From contig WSXX01000015.1 in the NCBI GenBank assembly GCA_009773515.1, positions 54,913 through 118,912 of the forward strand: 64,000 nucleotides of DNA, read 5' to 3'. The DNA comes from Bacteroidota bacterium (lineage in GTDB: Bacteria; Bacteroidota; Bacteroidia; Bacteroidales; Lentimicrobiaceae). Numbering within the stretch: position 1 is the stretch's first letter; every line of letters starts with the position of its first letter. The translations under genes and the position numbers were made by a program. Below are positions 61,415-64,000 of this stretch, in pieces. A model generated the notes under the pieces. That model saw only the letters and a program-made list of their open reading frames with translations, was not told the origin of the DNA and searched no databases.

Positions 61415-62410
61415 TTGAAAAAGCGCATCCTTATAATTCAAACAGCATCACTCGGAGATGTTATACTTTCAACCGCCCTGGCCGAAACCCTCAACGCCCG
61501 GCTGGCAGGCGCTGAGATACATTATCTGGTTAAGAAAGGGTATGAGTCGCTTTTCAATGGACATGCATTTATACATAAAGTCCTGATCTGGGACAAGTCA
61601 AAAAACAAGTATTCAGGCCTTTTCAGGCTGATTCGTGAAGTGAGGCGAAATCGTTACGATGCAGTGATCAATGTGCAGCGGTTTGCTTCCTCCGGATTGA
61701 TTGCTGCTCTGTCGGGAGCCGGGATGCGCTCAGGATTTGAGAAAAATCCGCTTTCCATGTTTTTTACACATAAATATAAGCATGAGATTGGTTCAGTCCT
61801 TCCTCAGCCGCATGAAATTGACAGAAACCATGCACTTATATCAACGATTGTTTCCGGAAAAGCTTTGCGACCTGCCTTATATCCTTCACCCGAAGATTTA
61901 AATATTGCAGCAAAATATAATGTTGGTCCTTATATTACCATATCACCCGCCTCACTTTGGTTTACCAAACAATTTCCTGAGGAAAAATGGATTGACTTTT
62001 TAAACAACATTTCACCAGACTTTTCTGTTATATTACTGGGGTCAGGTGCTGACAAATCCATGTGCGAAAGAATAGCTGGAATGGCCGGGCGCAAGGTTGT
62101 GAATCTTGCAGGTGAATTGAGTTTTCTTCAATCAGCAGCCCTGATGAAAGGCGCTATAATGAATTATGTGAATGATTCTGCGCCCCAGCATCTGGCATCA
62201 GCAGTAAATGCGCCTGTGGCTGCGATATTTTGTTCAACGGTTCCTGCCTTTGGGTTTGGCCCGTTATCGGAAATATCACACATGATTGAAACACAGGAAG
62301 CTTTGAATTGCCGGCCCTGTGGATTACATGGATATCAAAAATGTCCCGAAGGTCATTTTAAATGCGCACTCAACATCACTACAAAACAACTCACAGATTT
62401 AATACCCTGA
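61415..62410 (+). CDS. Family 9 glycosyltransferase (heptosyltransferase-like)
   Basis: A 331-residue protein beginning KKRILIIQTASLGDVILSTALAETL, typical of family 9 heptosyltransferases in LPS core synthesis. The GDxILSTALAE pattern and the C-terminal VNDSAPQHLASAV and NCRPCGLHGYQKCPEGHFKC blocks are present. The only reasonable start is TTG at 61415; no in-frame ATG precedes the conserved sequence. Its TGA overlaps the ATG of the TsaC gene (TGATG). Confidence 0.9.
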   Translation: MKKRILIIQTASLGDVILSTALAETLNARLAGAEIHYLVKKGYESLFNGHAFIHKVLIWDKSKNKYSGLFRLIREVRRNRYDAVINVQRFASSGLIAALSGAGMRSGFEKNPLSMFFTHKYKHEIGSVLPQPHEIDRNHALISTIVSGKALRPALYPSPEDLNIAAKYNVGPYITISPASLWFTKQFPEEKWIDFLNNISPDFSVILLGSGADKSMCERIAGMAGRKVVNLAGELSFLQSAALMKGAIMNYVNDSAPQHLASAVNAPVAAIFCSTVPAFGFGPLSEISHMIETQEALNCRPCGLHGYQKCPEGHFKCALNITTKQLTDLIP

Positions 62411-62985
62411 TGGACGAAGAAATTGAAAACGAAATTCAGAAAGCCCTGAAGATATTGAAAAGTGGCGGCGTAATTCTGTATCCAACCGATACCGTTTGGG
62501 GTTTGGGTTGTGATGCCCTGAATGTGCGTGCCATAAACAAAGTCTATCGCATAAAGCAGCGGCCGGTGAGTAAAAGCCTGATTGTGTTGCTCGATAGTTT
62601 TGAAAATCTTGAAAAATATGTTGCCCAGGTGCCTGATATTGTTGAGGATCTGATAGGAAATATTGAAAAACCGGTTACCATTATATATGATCACGCGCGT
62701 AACCTTCCGAAAAACCTGATATCATCCACAGGCACTGTTGCCATCAGGGTTGTTAAAAATGAATTCTGCCGCCAATTGATTAAAGAGCTCGGGCGTCCAT
62801 TAATATCTTCATCGGCAAATATTTCAGGAGAAACTACTCCGCTGGTATTTAGCCAGATTTCGAAAAGAATTATTGACCAGGTAGATTATGTAGTTGAGCT
62901 CTCACACGATCAGTTTAATCAGGCGAAAGCTTCTACCATTATCCGTATTTATGCCAGCGGTGCTTATGAGATAATTAGAGATTGA
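62410..62985 (+). CDS. TsaC/Sua5/YrdC family threonylcarbamoyl-AMP synthase
   Basis: A 191-residue protein that makes the precursor of the t6A base of tRNAs. LKSGGVILYPTDTVWGLGCDA, the KRP-like IKQRPVSKSLIVL block and SSANISGETTP are the family marks. I start at the ATG at 62410, which overlaps the stop of the glycosyltransferase gene; the open frame upstream to 62362 is not needed. Single domain, as in TsaC rather than Sua5. Confidence 0.93.
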   Translation: MDEEIENEIQKALKILKSGGVILYPTDTVWGLGCDALNVRAINKVYRIKQRPVSKSLIVLLDSFENLEKYVAQVPDIVEDLIGNIEKPVTIIYDHARNLPKNLISSTGTVAIRVVKNEFCRQLIKELGRPLISSSANISGETTPLVFSQISKRIIDQVDYVVELSHDQFNQAKASTIIRIYASGAYEIIRD

Positions 62986-63484
62986 GAAAAATTTGACACC
63001 TATAGTAATAGCAGCATAATTATAGAAGTACATCTGAGCTTTTTGCCACTAAGACTCAAAGTCACAAAGTTGCACGAATTTTATTTGTATTCAGTGAATC
63101 CCCCACGGCAGTCAAGGTTGCACAATTTTAATTATTCACTTATTGATCCCGATAGCTATCGGGATAGTGTCTTCCTGCCTTAGTGGCAAGCTTGTACTGT
63201 CCCGAATTGGGAATATTATGTCCATAAGGGAAACGATTGATGCACAATGGAACGGGAATGGCTTAGAGTGGTTAGAATAAAACAAAAAATATTTATATTT
63301 TTAAATAACAGTAAATCAATAATATAGAATAATTATTTAGCTCTAATAAAAAGTTTGGCACGGCATAAAACGGTTTCATGGCACGTTTTCTGACTATTAT
63401 CTATCCGGAAACAAACCGGATAATACCGGAACCAAAAAGGGAAAACAAACAACAAAACAATAACAATCTAAAACAAACAAAACA
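62986..63484. other. 499-bp gene-free region with palindromes
   Basis: It contains a perfect 20-bp palindrome (63146-63165, ATCCCGATAG and its complement), an 11-bp inverted repeat TTGCCACTAAG (63043-63053) / CTTAGTGGCAA (63179-63189) around it, two TGGCACG copies 23 bp apart (63356-63362, 63379-63385), and a hairpin TATCCGG/CCGGATA (63402-63408, 63416-63422) in the leader of the next gene. No coding frame was seen. Confidence 0.7.
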
Positions 63485-63994
63485 ATGAAAAAGGTAACAA
63501 TCATTCTTACGGGGGTAATTCTGATGGCCATTGGAACACTTAATGTTAACGCTCAGGCAACTTCAGCAACAGACGACGCAACAGCGACAGCAAGAATCAT
63601 CACTCCAATCACATTGACAAATACTCAAGGTTTAGCTTTTGGAAACATAGCATCCAGCAGCACAATCGGAACAGTAACAATTAGCCCTGCAGGAGCAAGA
63701 TCTCATTCAGGTGGTGTAACACCTTCAGTAATTGGTACTTTCAATAATGCCATTTATAATGCAACCGGAGAAGCCAATGCAACATACACTATATCGCTTC
63801 CTGCATCAGTTAACATTACTTCAGGGTCAAACAGTATGGTTGTAAATGGATTTACTTCCGATCCAGCCGCAACAGGTTTATTTAGTGGTGCAGGCACTCA
63901 GACCATTAATGTTGGTGCAACTGTAAATGTTGGAGCAAGTCAGGTAACTGGCAACTATTCCGGAACATACGATGTAACAATTGCTTACAACTAA
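63485..63994 (+). CDS. DUF4402 family exported protein (copy 2)
   Basis: A 169-residue secreted protein with a signal peptide ending near NVNAQ and a Thr/Ser-rich beta-sandwich-like body that closes with GTYDVTIAYN, as in copy 1 (30802-31224). The text TATARIITPITLTNTQGLAFG is the usual DUF4402 opening. Similar architecture suggests a pilin-like or surface-layer role, unproved. The leader carries a hairpin (63402-63422). Confidence 0.88.
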   Translation: MKKVTIILTGVILMAIGTLNVNAQATSATDDATATARIITPITLTNTQGLAFGNIASSSTIGTVTISPAGARSHSGGVTPSVIGTFNNAIYNATGEANATYTISLPASVNITSGSNSMVVNGFTSDPAATGLFSGAGTQTINVGATVNVGASQVTGNYSGTYDVTIAYN

Positions 63995-64000
63995 AAAATA

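Noticed and set aside
63356..63400. Sigma-54 promoter suggested by TTGGCACG-like sequences
   Set aside because: Neither TGGCACG copy has a GC at the -12 position with the needed spacing.

Overview
The window comes from a member of the Bacteroidota, probably Bacteroidales-like. The evidence is a PorW/SprE-type lipoprotein of the type IX secretion system, typical gene blocks of the phylum (M23 peptidase-dxr-rseP; DUF1599-DoxX-like-tpiA; folP; cdaA), DUF4402/DUF4838/DUF4919 proteins, and promoters that fit the phylum's TTTG-N19/21-TAnnTTTG pattern. No rRNA, tRNA or CRISPR array was seen. Almost all genes are chromosomal housekeeping genes; the unusual material is in the repeats, one leader peptide and a few fusions.

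Layout. 1-1.3 kb: end of an MBOAT acyltransferase and its SGNH-type partner. 1.3-9.7 kb (minus): acyl-CoA ligase, nadE, an HD hydrolase, folE plus a PTPS/QueD protein, two small AtpI/AtpZ-like membrane proteins, a bactofilin and porW. 9.9-15.1 kb (plus): M23 peptidase, dxr, rseP, gpmA and a PPP-type phosphatase. 15.1-16.1 kb: a non-coding compound repeat array. 16.2-20.9 kb (minus): a 1005-residue double-AAA+ protein with Trp-rich and TPR repeats, followed by the gene of a LamG-SH3 membrane protein in inverse map order. 21.2-34.1 kb: DUF4838 protein, a Trp-rich leader peptide with trpB2, ppk2, GNAT acetyltransferase plus racemase, a DEDDh exonuclease, an IscX-like protein, DUF4919 and DUF4402 proteins, a cold-shock protein and an ABC-F ATPase. 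34.1-45.6 kb (minus): a long co-directional run from DUF1599 through the DoxX-like protein, an OppB-like permease, tpiA, prmA, an unknown 1494-residue exported protein and plsY to dnaN. 45.6-55.3 kb: folP, then a five-gene efflux operon (TetR, TolC, adaptor, RND pump, PII-like protein), then cdaA and a REP-associated-type transposase. 55.4-64 kb: three exported proteins of unknown or weakly known role, a TPR lipoprotein, def, ruvX, dapD, a family 9 glycosyltransferase, a TsaC/Sua5 protein and a second DUF4402 protein.

The most interesting system is an 88-bp mobile-looking repeat family. Five copies are exactly 88 bp with inverted CCCCTGACAGGGTTT ends, and one diverged copy is 92 bp. They lie around and inside a Y1/HUH transposase gene of the RAYT type: one copy is upstream, one is downstream, and one is inserted in frame within the transposase coding sequence. 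Another copy supplies the stop codon of folP. This resembles the REP/RAYT systems known mainly from Proteobacteria, but in a Bacteroidota genome.

Other points worth a look are the 25-codon leader with four Trp codons upstream of a stand-alone trpB2 (a likely attenuator), the higher-order 107/178/184-bp array at 15.1-16.1 kb, the Trp-rich/TPR/double-AAA+ fusion protein with its membrane neighbour, and a short PII-like protein at the end of an RND efflux operon. Functions are read from motifs and family memory only; no database search was run.
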